Below are positions 41,700-50,748 of a stretch of 64,000 nt of DNA, piece by piece (the first letter of the stretch is position 1; each line of letters starts with the position of its first letter). The stretch covers positions 62,001-126,000 of the forward strand of contig CALGUG010000009.1 of NCBI GenBank assembly GCA_937902315.1, written 5' to 3'. This stretch comes from an uncultured Chloroflexales bacterium (GTDB lineage: Bacteria; Chloroflexota; Chloroflexia; Chloroflexales; Chloroflexaceae). A program made the position numbers and the translations under genes. The notes under the pieces are model-generated. The model was given only the letters and a program-made list of their open reading frames with translations, had not been told where the DNA came from and did no database searches.

Positions 41700-42525
41700 A
41701 GGAAATCATCCCCTCTCGCCCTTTGAACCACAGCCAGTGTGCTAATGGCCAAAGAAGCGCCGACCAGAATACTTGTAACAGCACCAATAACAGCGTGTTG
41801 CCTGCCCCGACGTAGATCTGCAGGGGCGCTGACGCCATCGAAGCGAAGGGCAGCCAGCTAAAGATTTCGCCGACCAGATCGGGCAAAAAAGCTAAAGGCA
41901 GCATCGCACCTGAGAGCAAGGTGATAAAGGCGCTACGGATTTGCAGCATCACCCAGAGCGGCAACTGCCAGATCACTAACAGCGCGCAGAAGATGTATTC
42001 CAGTGCCAAGCCGACCGAGACCGCCAAGAGTAGGCTAACGATGAAGAGCAGTCCCGCGCCTAGGCTGGCTGGCAGCACATTCACGCCCAACAAGGGCGAG
42101 ATCAGTACCAAGGGGATCGAAAAACAACACCACTCGAAAAACCAGCGCCCTACCGTTTCCGAGGTAAATTGTTCGAACAGCCCCAGCGGTTGGGCCATGC
42201 GTCCCGCAATGGTGCCCTGCCAAAAGGCATCTTCCATTGAGGTGCGCGGATTGAGCTGCGAAAAGAAGACCTCCGAGATCAAGGTATAGGTCAAGACCGC
42301 CTGTAAGCTCAGGCCGCTCGCACCCTCTTCGCTTAGCACAATCCGCCAGATGCTTAACAACACCAAGACGCGCAAGACGCGCATCACATAGTCGAACATA
42401 AACAGCGGGCTATCGCCGATATAGCCACTAGCCGCCATACTTGCCGTTTTGGCGTATTTGGCCAGCCGGCGAGTCCACCTGCCGCGCCTTATAATTGTTT
42501 GCTGACCTAAGCCGTTCTCAATCAT
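41689..42525 (-). CDS. ABC-2 type permease (DUF990-like), first membrane subunit
   Basis: This 278-residue membrane protein is the first gene of the exporter operon. It has about six hydrophobic spans (PLFMFDYVMRVLRVLVLLSIWRIVL, LVLISPLLGVNVLPASLGAGLLFIVSLLLAVSVGLALEYI, FITLLSGAMLPLAFLPDLVG, LLLVLLQVFWSALLWPLAHW). The loop FWQGTIAGRMAQPLGLF corresponds to the RRI-type loop of its partner permease. AAGGAGAG lies five bases before the ATG at 42525. A strong terminator at 42572-42607 insulates it from the DUF4132 operon upstream, leaving only about 46 nt for its own promoter. Confidence 0.87.
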   Translation of the reverse strand: MIENGLGQQTIIRRGRWTRRLAKYAKTASMAASGYIGDSPLFMFDYVMRVLRVLVLLSIWRIVLSEEGASGLSLQAVLTYTLISEVFFSQLNPRTSMEDAFWQGTIAGRMAQPLGLFEQFTSETVGRWFFEWCCFSIPLVLISPLLGVNVLPASLGAGLLFIVSLLLAVSVGLALEYIFCALLVIWQLPLWVMLQIRSAFITLLSGAMLPLAFLPDLVGEIFSWLPFASMASAPLQIYVGAGNTLLLVLLQVFWSALLWPLAHWLWFKGREGMISYGG

Positions 42526-42571
42526 TCACACTCTCCTTGTGGGCCAGCTTCACTCCCTTGGCGCAGGACGC

Positions 42572-42607
42572 AAAAAAGCCGTGGGCAGTTTAACTGGCCC
42601 ACGGCTT
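42572..42607 (-). terminator. Strong intrinsic terminator after the DUF4132 operon
   Basis: On the minus strand AAGCCGTGGGC pairs perfectly with GCCCACGGCTT (11 bp) and TTTTTT follows directly. Confidence 0.88.
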
Positions 42608-42801
42608 CTATTCGACAAATCGTCGATAGTTTACATAATAAATATCGCGTTGGGCACAGTTAGGCTATGTCCCACGCGCAGCATGGCACCTCGGAAAGAA
42701 CTCCAGCAATTTGTAGTTACATTCCAACGCATTGTCGAGACTTCCTCCTTAGTGACGAACGCTCCAATCATAACATTTCGGGGCGAAACCGTCAATCGAG
42801 T

Positions 42802-45186
42802 TTATTGTGCTTTTGGTAACTGCCGCAGAATGGTTGGGTCAGTAATCTGATCGTCGTTGGCGAGCAAAAGCGCTTTACTGATAATCATTGAGAGCTGATG
42901 ATCCTGTTCGACTTGTAACAATTGGCTGGTGTCTTGTGGTATCAGTTCTTTCCTTGCCGAAACAACACAGAGGTACTGATTGCTCGGATCGATAAAGATG
43001 CTTCCGTTATCATAGCGGATCTTATAGTTGTGAATCTGCCCTTGGATTGTCAGATAATCTTCGTCTAAGCGGCACTGCGAAGCGATTTTAAGCCGCGGTA
43101 TGAGCGAACTGAGTTGCTCTCGGCGTCGTGCTACCAGTTTTGGATTGCCCTGTTGCTGGGAACGATCAACCCGTCTAATTGTCCTAGCGCGATACTCGTT
43201 GCGGTCATGCCAATCCGGATCGAGTTGAGTAAAGCATTGGCGAATCAGGTAGTCGATGTCTCGCATGGCTTCGGAAAAGATTACTTCCGGAATCTCTTCA
43301 ACCCGTAGTGGCTCCTGATCTGGCCATCGGTAATAACTATGCGAAACTTTATACTGTTCAGCACTCATGCGGTAAAAACGGATCTGGTCGCTTGTCAAAG
43401 GATTATCGTTGTAGGGTTGATCAAGGGGGTCGCTCAGCCAGTACTCGATTCGTAGCCCCGCATCTGCTAACAAGAGCCGGACTGAACTGTCGGAAGTATA
43501 CAGGCTTGCTTGTTGCCAGCGCAATCTATTGCGCGCTTTGTCTAGATCGGCCTTTTGGAAGATATGTCCAGCAAAACGGTTAGAGTAGGTCGCCGTTTGC
43601 CGCTCTGCATCGGTCAAAATATAGACCTCGCGTTCGGCTTGAGGGAAGGGCTGTTCTACTTTATGGCGCTTGATCCAGTTGCGCCAAGCCAACACTTCTT
43701 CGCTTGCAACGCCGAGTGGGTGCCAGAGCCGTACCTTTAGCTCGTCACAGGTTTCCAGCGCTTCACCAGTATGCGTGACCAAGTGATCCTTGTGCCAGAT
43801 CGCATTGGTGGCTGAGCCATCTGGATGTTGAAAGCGCCAGATCAAGCGCCGTGCGATCGCGCCCACCAAGGGATGATTGAGGTAACGCTGCCGCCACTCA
43901 GTGAAGCTCCACTCAAGTGGGCTACGATAAAACTGTTCGATCCGCCATAGCTGCTCGGTATAGTCGAGCTGAATCAGCTTCTGCAAACGTTGAAATTCCT
44001 TGAAGGCAACGCTGCGCCTGATCGCTTCAGGAAGCCCTGCGATCTCTTCCCCATTAGCGTTGAAGTAGCTCTGATAGAAATAATCCTTATGCAGTTGCAA
44101 TTTGATGGTGTAGCCTTCGATCACCTGTTGGTAGCTACCGATTGAGCTGAAATTGGCGTAATTGGCGAGGCTTAATTCGTGGATCTTGGCGAAACTCAGT
44201 CCGTTCTCTGCTGCAAACTGCTTATGGAATTGGAGAATCTGCTTTTGAATCTGATTGTGGCGACAGGCAAGCCGAATATGCTCGATCGCTTGTAGATTGT
44301 GGGGCATGGGCATCTGGCTGAGGCTCCACAATAAAGCGTGACCAAACTTGCGCGTCTTCTCACGCGGTAGGCTTTGGTAGATACGGCGAGTCAATTCGGT
44401 CAGGAAGCCTAAACTGTTCAGATCGCTGATCGCACCGCCTAGCCATAACAAGCCTTTTAAGAGCGACGCATAGCTCGGCTCTAGTCGCGTGAGCGATTTG
44501 TTGCGCGCAACATCCCACACCACAACACGAGATAACCAGCTCTCTAGGAAGTGCTGAACTTGCTTGTATCCGATCTGCTCAACCAAGCTGCGGCTTTTCT
44601 TAACCCAAGCTCTACCGGGCGAGCTGTTTACTGCGCGACTGCAATGCAAGAGCAATTCTTGCCATAGCCGTTGTTCTTCCGCTTGCAGAACTGCTAGATC
44701 GTTGCGAATGTTTTCGACCCAACTATCGTTACAATTCGCCAAAATATCCTTATACACCAGCCGTTTCAGTTCAAAAAAGCGACTCGTTTTGAAGTAACTG
44801 GTATTAGTTTCAAACTTATCAACAAGCTCACGAACGGCCTGCAACAGATCAGGACTATGTTCGACTTTGGCCAACTGTCGTAAGATATTTTCGCAGCTAA
44901 GCGATGAGATCGGGACATATGACTGTATGAACCTAGTAAGACTTTCAGTTTCAAACCCAATCACATAGTTGAAAAGATGGCGTATTAACGAGTGGCATAT
45001 CCAGCTGCCGTAACGATCGTATTGTTCGCTTCCTGCTATAAGCTCTTGAAGATACCCATAGCGCGTTGCTGGATCGGCTTGCGCCATCGCTTGTTTTGTG
45101 GCTTTAAGCAGAGGATCACGGCTTTGGTAGCTCTTGGCCGCCATTAATGCTGGCAGGTCGAAGCTGCTATGTTCGATTGTAGACAT
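42802..45186 (-). CDS. DUF4132 domain protein, paralogue 2
   Basis: This large soluble protein of 794 residues has a C-terminal half of the DUF4132 type (MolR-like proteins). The region about 410-557 (LWRIEQFYRSPLEWSFTEW, LWHPLGVASEEVLAWRNWI, QPFPQAEREVYILTDAERQT, YSNRFAGHI) is about 80% identical by eye to the protein of the next gene upstream. The first 400 residues are helical and much more diverged. Trp, Arg and Gln are frequent. No signal peptide, membrane span or catalytic motif is visible. It ends LANDDQITDPTILRQLPKAQ, a tail also shared. GGAG lies eight bases before the ATG. It is third in an operon of a small protein and two paralogues. The function is unknown. Confidence 0.8.
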   Translation of the reverse strand: MSTIEHSSFDLPALMAAKSYQSRDPLLKATKQAMAQADPATRYGYLQELIAGSEQYDRYGSWICHSLIRHLFNYVIGFETESLTRFIQSYVPISSLSCENILRQLAKVEHSPDLLQAVRELVDKFETNTSYFKTSRFFELKRLVYKDILANCNDSWVENIRNDLAVLQAEEQRLWQELLLHCSRAVNSSPGRAWVKKSRSLVEQIGYKQVQHFLESWLSRVVVWDVARNKSLTRLEPSYASLLKGLLWLGGAISDLNSLGFLTELTRRIYQSLPREKTRKFGHALLWSLSQMPMPHNLQAIEHIRLACRHNQIQKQILQFHKQFAAENGLSFAKIHELSLANYANFSSIGSYQQVIEGYTIKLQLHKDYFYQSYFNANGEEIAGLPEAIRRSVAFKEFQRLQKLIQLDYTEQLWRIEQFYRSPLEWSFTEWRQRYLNHPLVGAIARRLIWRFQHPDGSATNAIWHKDHLVTHTGEALETCDELKVRLWHPLGVASEEVLAWRNWIKRHKVEQPFPQAEREVYILTDAERQTATYSNRFAGHIFQKADLDKARNRLRWQQASLYTSDSSVRLLLADAGLRIEYWLSDPLDQPYNDNPLTSDQIRFYRMSAEQYKVSHSYYRWPDQEPLRVEEIPEVIFSEAMRDIDYLIRQCFTQLDPDWHDRNEYRARTIRRVDRSQQQGNPKLVARRREQLSSLIPRLKIASQCRLDEDYLTIQGQIHNYKIRYDNGSIFIDPSNQYLCVVSARKELIPQDTSQLLQVEQDHQLSMIISKALLLANDDQITDPTILRQLPKAQ

Positions 45187-45268
45187 GCTCTAGGCTCCAA
45201 TTAAATGCTCTTTTCCATCTTTACTACTCGTTTACGGTTTCGATCTGAGCTGTCTAACATATTTTCGG

Positions 45269-47695
45269 CTAGACAACCCGTTGATTGAGATTGCGGCTCG
45301 CATACTCTATTTGGCGCAAAATAGTCGGATCGGTAATTTGATGATCATTGGCCAGTAAATGGGCTTTGCTGAGGATCATCGACAGTTTGTAGTCTTGTTC
45401 GGCTTGGAGTAAGCTTGCGGTCTGAGCCGGAACCAGTTCTCGCCTAGCTGAGACAATGCACAAGTATTGGTTACTTGGCTGCATAAAAACGCTGCCATTT
45501 TTACAAGAGATCTTATAGGTTCCTCGTTTTCCTTTTACAACCAGAAAATCACCTTCTAGATGGCAATCTGACCCTATCTTCAGGCGTGGAAGCAACTGTT
45601 CAAGCGTAGTGAGCCACTCAGGCCCCCTAAGCCAGTTGTCCGATGAGACAGAATGGGTGAGTCTGTTGAAAGCTCTGCGGGTGTTGTTTTGAGGCTGCCA
45701 AGTCGGATCGATTTGGGTTGGGCAGCTTTCTAACAGGCGATAGACGTCGCGCATCACTTCGGAGAAGAGCAGCTCGGGAACTTCTTCCAAGGCCATTGGT
45801 TGGAGATTGTAATCGTGGTAATAGACGTGATGACGACCCTTTCGCTCTTCTGGAAGCTGATAAAAACGCACTTGATCGCTTGTAAACAGACCCCCACTAC
45901 CAAATTCCTCGACGTCTACTCCATCAAGCCAATAGGAAATCATAAATCGGCCATCGGGCAGCAGCAGCGACACGACTCCATTAGGATCAAACAGCACAGT
46001 TCGTTGCCAGCGAAGTTTTTTGCAGGCTTTTTGCAGATCACGCTTACGCAATATATGCCCAGCGAAGCGGTTGGAATAGCTCTCTGTCTGCCGCTCTGCA
46101 TCGGTCAAAATATAGACCTCGCGCTCAGCTTGAGGGAAGGGCTGTTTGAGCTTATGGCGTTTGATCCAGTTGCGCCAAGCCAGCACATCCTCGGTCGCTA
46201 CGCCGAGCGGATGCCAGAGCCGCACCTTCAGTTCGTCGCAGCTTTCCAGCCTTTCGTCAGCATGTGTGACCAATCGATCATTGTGCCAGATCGCATCGGT
46301 GGCTGAGCCATCTGCTCGCTGAAAGCGCCAGATCAGACGACGTGCGATTGCACCCACCAAGGGATGATCGAGGTAACGCTGGCGCCATTCCTCAAAGTTC
46401 CACTCAAGCGGGCTACGATAGAGCTGCTCGATCCGCCATAGTTGATCTTTGAAGTCGCGTTGGATCAGCTTCTGCAAACGCTGAAATGCTTTGAAATCTT
46501 CGCTCGCTTGGATTTGCTCGGGCAGCTTTTTGATCGGCTGGCCCTGCGCATCGAAGTAGGCAAGCAGGAAACGATCGTTGCGGATCTGTACTCGAATCGT
46601 GTAGCCTTCAATTCGCTGTTCATACGCTCCTACAGCACTAAAATTGGCGTAATTGGCTACACAGCGCTCCTGAGCTCGTGCCATGCTAAGCTGATCGGTC
46701 TCTGCCAATCGCTTAAGCGCTTTGTTGATCTGCTTACCGGCTTGGTGTTGAGCGCAGCTTAGGCGCAGATAGCCTAAGGTCTGATAGTTGTGCGGCTCAG
46801 GCATTTGAGCGATGCTCCATAGGAGCGCTTGTGTATAGGGTCGCGTAATGGTGGCTGGAGAGGAGCTATACAACGTTTGGATGACTTCAAGCAGAGTCGG
46901 CAGTAATTGAGGATCACGAATAAGGCCAGCTAGCCAAAAGAGACCTTTAGGCATCTGCCTGTAAGCAGGGTCGATCCTGTTCCGGCCTCGTTTAGGATCG
47001 ATGCTTCCCTCGCTACTGGCAACCAACCAAGCTGAGAGATGGCTTGTAACCTGTTGGCTACCGATTTGCTTCACCAACTTTTGGGCATGGGTGACCCACG
47101 TACGTGATGGAGTGATCGAGTTGGCGCGATTGCAATGGAAGAGCAGTTTTTGCCACAGTTTTGCTTCTGCTGCGGGGACGGCTTTGAGCTTCTGCCGAGC
47201 GAGCACAACCCAAGGGTCGTTGCAGTTGGCGAGAATATCGTCATAGACCATCGACTTGAGCTTGAAGAAGCTCCTTTGCTTGAGTTGATTGTCGCTTTCA
47301 AGTCGATCGACCAGATCGCGAATAGCCGCTAGCAATGCGGGTGTTCGCTCGTACTTTTGGGCGAGTTTTAGGATTTTGTGAAGAGGAACCCGAAAAGGTC
47401 GTCCATAGGACTGCATCAGCCAAATAAACTCATCGGGCTGAAAATCGATCGGATATGTAAACGTGGCCTCTGCTAAGCTATGAAACGGCCAATAACTGTT
47501 ATTGCTCTGTCCCTGAGCAAACTCCGCCAGTTGGCGAAGATAGAAATAACGCGTTCTTGGATCAGCCTGTTGGATGAAAGCGACATGCTGCTTAAAAGCC
47601 TGATTCTGGCTTGCACGAAATTCCCTCCACTCATCATTACTCAGCCTAATGCCTCGTGGCGTAAGAAAGACCTCTAGATTAAGTTGATCGAGCAT
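45269..47695 (-). CDS. DUF4132 domain protein, paralogue 1
   Basis: This 808-residue soluble protein is homologous along its whole length to the product of the gene at 42802, most strongly over about 418-565. N-terminal correspondence is also visible (QADPRTRYFYLRQLAEF against QADPATRYGYLQELIAG; KSMVYDDILANCNDPWV against KRLVYKDILANCNDSWV), which supports tandem duplication. The N-terminal half looks like an alpha-helical repeat scaffold. The ribosome site GGAGG lies inside the end of the upstream small gene, and the two coding regions are separated by 3 nt, so they are translationally coupled. The DUF4132 family often occurs in multiple copies per genome, sometimes with WGR domains, which are absent here. 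The function is not known. Confidence 0.8.
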   Translation of the reverse strand: MLDQLNLEVFLTPRGIRLSNDEWREFRASQNQAFKQHVAFIQQADPRTRYFYLRQLAEFAQGQSNNSYWPFHSLAEATFTYPIDFQPDEFIWLMQSYGRPFRVPLHKILKLAQKYERTPALLAAIRDLVDRLESDNQLKQRSFFKLKSMVYDDILANCNDPWVVLARQKLKAVPAAEAKLWQKLLFHCNRANSITPSRTWVTHAQKLVKQIGSQQVTSHLSAWLVASSEGSIDPKRGRNRIDPAYRQMPKGLFWLAGLIRDPQLLPTLLEVIQTLYSSSPATITRPYTQALLWSIAQMPEPHNYQTLGYLRLSCAQHQAGKQINKALKRLAETDQLSMARAQERCVANYANFSAVGAYEQRIEGYTIRVQIRNDRFLLAYFDAQGQPIKKLPEQIQASEDFKAFQRLQKLIQRDFKDQLWRIEQLYRSPLEWNFEEWRQRYLDHPLVGAIARRLIWRFQRADGSATDAIWHNDRLVTHADERLESCDELKVRLWHPLGVATEDVLAWRNWIKRHKLKQPFPQAEREVYILTDAERQTESYSNRFAGHILRKRDLQKACKKLRWQRTVLFDPNGVVSLLLPDGRFMISYWLDGVDVEEFGSGGLFTSDQVRFYQLPEERKGRHHVYYHDYNLQPMALEEVPELLFSEVMRDVYRLLESCPTQIDPTWQPQNNTRRAFNRLTHSVSSDNWLRGPEWLTTLEQLLPRLKIGSDCHLEGDFLVVKGKRGTYKISCKNGSVFMQPSNQYLCIVSARRELVPAQTASLLQAEQDYKLSMILSKAHLLANDHQITDPTILRQIEYASRNLNQRVV

Positions 47696-47698
47696 GTT

Positions 47699-48103
47699 CT
47701 AGCCTCCGACCAGAGGCACCAGTTTGAGGAAGGTGACAACAGTTTGTGGATTGAGATTGACATAGTCGTCCAGGTGGTCAACTTGGCGCTCGTCGATCAG
47801 AATCAGCAGACCGTTGCGCTCAAAGGCGGAGCAAGCCAGTTCAAGCTGCTGTTCAACATTCAGTTTGGCGATAGTGCGAATGGCAGGGCGCTGGGGGTTA
47901 AGCAGCTCTTGGCCTTGGAGCTGCATAAAGCTATTGAGGTTACTTGCTTGTTGGGCATTGTATGCCGCGATCTCTTGTTCGATGCGTTGGCGGATCAGTT
48001 CGCGCACCGTGATGTAGTTATTTGGCAGTTCAAGCACAAATTCCGTGATAGGAGTGCCCAAACCCGTAGCTAACTCATCGCGAACGGTGATTTCTGTCTG
48101 CAT
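47699..48103 (-). CDS. Small protein heading the DUF4132 operon
   Basis: The start is the ATG at 48103 with AAAGGGGC upstream; ten extra residues are possible from 48133. The 134-residue product is not one I recognise with certainty. It starts MQTEITVRDELATGLGTPITEFVLELPNNYITVRELIRQRIEQEI, a beta segment with an amphipathic helix somewhat like a ubiquitin-fold or small adaptor. It continues with a helical middle (AQQASNLNSFMQLQGQELL) and ends in a hydrophobic beta segment (GLLILIDERQVDHLDDYVNLNPQTVVTFLKLVPLVGG). It is coupled to the first DUF4132 gene by a 3-nt gap, so it is probably a binding partner or adaptor of those proteins. Confidence 0.72.
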   Translation of the reverse strand: MQTEITVRDELATGLGTPITEFVLELPNNYITVRELIRQRIEQEIAAYNAQQASNLNSFMQLQGQELLNPQRPAIRTIAKLNVEQQLELACSAFERNGLLILIDERQVDHLDDYVNLNPQTVVTFLKLVPLVGG

Positions 48104-48172
48104 ACAATGCCCCTTTCTCATACTCTTATTCAAAGCAAATACTCGTGTATGGGGTCAGTGTAGCCTAAGCTT

Positions 48173-48189
48173 GTGACAGCTAGTGTCAC
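48173..48189. promoter_or_regulatory. Inverted repeat GTGACA-N5-TGTCAC upstream of the DUF4132 operon
   Basis: The perfect 6-bp arms are 70-86 nt upstream of the small gene's ATG (48103). The spacing is not that of CRP sites (N6 between TGTGA and TCACA). It may be the operator controlling the operon. Confidence 0.45.
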
Positions 48190-48415
48190 TATTTGGAGTG
48201 AATATTAAAAAAAGGTAGTGAATATGGATCGAGCTGGATCGGAGGTAGTTCGTTGCAGGATGTAGAAATATGGTAAATAGATCGATTTTGTTTGGAAACT
48301 GTGCAAAAACAGTGATTATTGACGTTTCTATGCTTACAAATCGATCTGTTGGCTCTATCTATGCTACGTTCAAATTGGTGGCTTGAATCCGATCCTCGCG
48401 TGAAGGAGGACGCCA

Positions 48416-48706
48416 ATGTTGGCATCGAATAGTTTATCGATCTATGTTTCGCTTTTGGGCTTGTTATATTGGTTCTGGCTGGCAGGCTGGATGGAGCTGC
48501 TCGGCCGCTTTTACCCCTTCGCTATCAGTTTTCTAATTGTTTATGGCTTGCTGAGCTTGATTAAGTTCGGCCTTTGGCGCTTTTTAGTCACAAGTTTTGC
48601 TTGCCTTTTGTTTGTTCTTCTAGCCTACCGCATCTATAGCACGCACTGGGATCCCGCCAGCCTGATCTTAACTCAGTCGTTGCTACCAAATATATCGCTG
48701 CGATAA
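48416..48706 (+). CDS. Small three-span membrane protein
   Basis: This 96-residue protein is almost wholly hydrophobic. The spans are IYVSLLGLLYWFWLAGWMELL, FYPFAISFLIVYGLLSLIKF and WRFLVTSFACLLFVLLAYRI. A short polar tail follows. A very strong ribosome site (AAGGAGG) precedes the ATG, which supports it being real. It is 121 nt upstream of the pyruvate-oxidase-like gene and divergent from the DUF4132 operon. No family is recognised; it may be a membrane adaptor. Confidence 0.72.
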   Translation: MLASNSLSIYVSLLGLLYWFWLAGWMELLGRFYPFAISFLIVYGLLSLIKFGLWRFLVTSFACLLFVLLAYRIYSTHWDPASLILTQSLLPNISLR

Positions 48707-48718
48707 TCTGCATTTTTG

Positions 48719-48740
48719 TTAGCGAATTAGCGGGTTAGCG
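48719..48740 (+). repeat. Three TTAGCG boxes at an 8-bp period
   Basis: TTAGCG occurs at 48719, 48727 and 48735, separated by AA and GG. The array lies about 90 nt before the TPP-enzyme start, within its likely promoter region. Confidence 0.45.
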
Positions 48741-48827
48741 GCGTTAATCTTGCTGTCTTTTCCTTAGACCTTCCAGCTTCAGACGCCCCAAAATGGTATG
48801 CGCAAGCTTTGAAGAAAGGACTAAGGA

Positions 48828-50555
48828 ATGGCCCGTACAGTAGCCGCTATGCTGGTTGAAGCCCTGATTCAAGCCGGGGTCAAACGTGTGTATGGGATTG
48901 TCGGTGACAGCCTCAACCCTGTGACCGAGGCGATACGCAAAGAGAAGCGTTTACAGTGGATCCATGTGCGACACGAGGAGGTAGCCGCCTTTGCGGCTGG
49001 CGCAGAGGCTCAGCTCACTGGTGGGTTAGTGGTCTGTGCGGGCAGTTGTGGCCCCGGAAACCTGCATCTCATCAACGGCTTGTACGACTGTCAGCGAAGT
49101 GGTGCCCCCGTCTTAGCGATCGCCTCACATATCCCCAGCAGCGAGATCGGTACCTCCTACTTTCAAGAGACACACCCTGAACAGCTCTTTGCCGAATGCA
49201 GCTACTACTGCGAGCTGATCTCTTCGGCCAAGCAAGCGCCGCGTGTCGTGCAAACCGCTATGCAACACGCCATCTCGCAAAGTGGGGTCGCTGTCATCGT
49301 ACTGCCCGGCGATGTGGCGGGTCAAGAGACGCCCGACAACTACATTCCCCAGGTGGCGCGCGCCTATTCGGTCACCCAGCCCGCTCCTGCGGAGCTGCAA
49401 CAGCTCGCCGAGCTGATCAACGCCAGCAAGCGCATCACCATCTTCGGGGGGATCGGCTGCGCTGCGGCCCACGACGAGGTCGTCGCACTGGCCGAGCGTA
49501 TCAAAGCGCCGGTAGCCTATGCCTTCCGCGGCAAAGCCTACCTCGAATACGACAACCCCTATGGGATCGGCATGACCGGCCTGCTCGGTTGGGGCGCGGC
49601 CTACGAGGCCATGCACGAGTGCGATCTGCTGCTGCTGTTGGGCACCGACTTCCCCTATGACCCCTTTATGCCGACCGATTGCAAGATCGCGCAGATCGAT
49701 CTGCGCCCCGAGCGCCTGGGCCGCAGAGCGCGCTTGGATCTGGGCTTGTGCGGCGACATCAAGGCGACTCTGACGGCTCTGATGCCCTTGTTGCGCGGCG
49801 AGCAGCCCGATACCCACCTCGAGAAGATGCGCAAAGCCTACTACAAAGCGGTCGAGAAGCAGAACGCCTATGTGGTGCATGGCGAGAAGCAGTCGCCCAT
49901 TCGGCCCGAATTTGTGGCCGCCACCATCAACGAGCTGGCCGACAAGGACGCGATCTTCACGCTCGATACCGGAACGCCCAACATCTGGGGCGCGCGTTAC
50001 ATCCAAGCGGCGCGCAATCGACGTATGCTAGGCTCGTTTACGCACGGCTCGATGGCCAATGCTATGCCCCAGGCGCTCGGGGCGGCTCTGGCCTACCCTG
50101 GCCGCCAAGTGATCGCGCTGGCGGGCGACGGCGGCTTGAGCATGCTGTTGGGCGACCTGATCACGATCGTACAGTATCAACTGCCGGTCAAGATCGTGGT
50201 CTTCAACAATGGGCAGCTCGATTTTGTGGCTCTAGAGATGGAACAAGCTGGCCTCGTGCCCTTCCAGACCGAGCTCTGGAACCCCAACTTCGCCAAGGTG
50301 GCCGAGGCGATCGGCGCTCAAGGGGTTCGTATCGAAGATCCCAAGCAGCTCAAGGAAGGGCTGCGCGCGGCCTTGGCGCACCAAGGCCCGACTTTGATCG
50401 ACGTTGTTGTCGATGAGAACGCGCTCTCCTTGCCGCCCCACATCACGCTCGGTATGGCGGAGGGCTTTGCGCTCAGTATGGCTAAGCAGATCTTGGAGGG
50501 CAAAGGCGGCACAGTGGTCGATATCGTCAAAAACAATCTCCGTTTGCGCCCATAA
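48828..50555 (+). CDS. poxB: Thiamine diphosphate-dependent pyruvate oxidase/dehydrogenase (PoxB-like)
   Basis: This 575-residue three-domain ThDP enzyme has the catalytic Glu in HVRHEEVAAFAAGAEAQLTG (near residue 50). The central domain starts near 190, and the ThDP/Mg motif GDGGLSMLLGDLITIVQYQLPVKIVVFNN is near 435-465. It is closest in wording to E. coli PoxB, which decarboxylates pyruvate to acetate and CO2 and passes electrons from FAD to quinone. The C-terminus here ends VDIVKNNLRLRP and shows only a short possible amphipathic helix, so membrane activation is uncertain. Phosphate-dependent (acetyl-phosphate-forming) activity is an alternative. A perfect hairpin terminator follows directly, so it is monocistronic or co-transcribed with the small membrane gene. 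Confidence 0.88.
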   Translation: MARTVAAMLVEALIQAGVKRVYGIVGDSLNPVTEAIRKEKRLQWIHVRHEEVAAFAAGAEAQLTGGLVVCAGSCGPGNLHLINGLYDCQRSGAPVLAIASHIPSSEIGTSYFQETHPEQLFAECSYYCELISSAKQAPRVVQTAMQHAISQSGVAVIVLPGDVAGQETPDNYIPQVARAYSVTQPAPAELQQLAELINASKRITIFGGIGCAAAHDEVVALAERIKAPVAYAFRGKAYLEYDNPYGIGMTGLLGWGAAYEAMHECDLLLLLGTDFPYDPFMPTDCKIAQIDLRPERLGRRARLDLGLCGDIKATLTALMPLLRGEQPDTHLEKMRKAYYKAVEKQNAYVVHGEKQSPIRPEFVAATINELADKDAIFTLDTGTPNIWGARYIQAARNRRMLGSFTHGSMANAMPQALGAALAYPGRQVIALAGDGGLSMLLGDLITIVQYQLPVKIVVFNNGQLDFVALEMEQAGLVPFQTELWNPNFAKVAEAIGAQGVRIEDPKQLKEGLRAALAHQGPTLIDVVVDENALSLPPHITLGMAEGFALSMAKQILEGKGGTVVDIVKNNLRLRP

Positions 50556-50561
50556 ATGCAA

Positions 50562-50601
50562 GACACTGCTGTTTCGCACGAGAAAGCGAAACAGCAGTGT
50601 C
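50562..50601 (+). terminator. Hairpin terminator of the PoxB-like gene
   Basis: GACACTGCTGTTTCGC (50562-50577) pairs perfectly over 16 bp with 50586-50601, loop ACGAGAAA, 7 nt after the stop. It lies between convergent genes and may serve both. Confidence 0.75.
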
Positions 50602-50621
50602 ACTCTCTGCTAGGGCCTATC

Positions 50622-50710
50622 GCTCTGGCGGAGAGGTCCTTAGCTTCCATTTGTTCCCAACCGCGTCCGCCTTCGGCTATCAGAGCCCCTTCCAACAAAA
50701 AGGGCTGTTT
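50622..50710 (+). repeat. Interspersed GCGTCC element, copy 10
   Basis: The core is at 50663-50680 with GCCTTCGGC. The left arm CTCTGGCGGAGAGGTCCTTA (50623-50642) is the clearest example of the family's left end. Confidence 0.75.
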
Positions 50711-50748
50711 GCCGCCGCGCTGCCAGCGCCGATCGAACGCAGCGGCGA

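Noticed and set aside
48173..48189. CRP/FNR-type binding site
   Set aside because: The spacing between TGTGA and TCAC is 9 rather than 6, so it is kept only as an unassigned inverted repeat.
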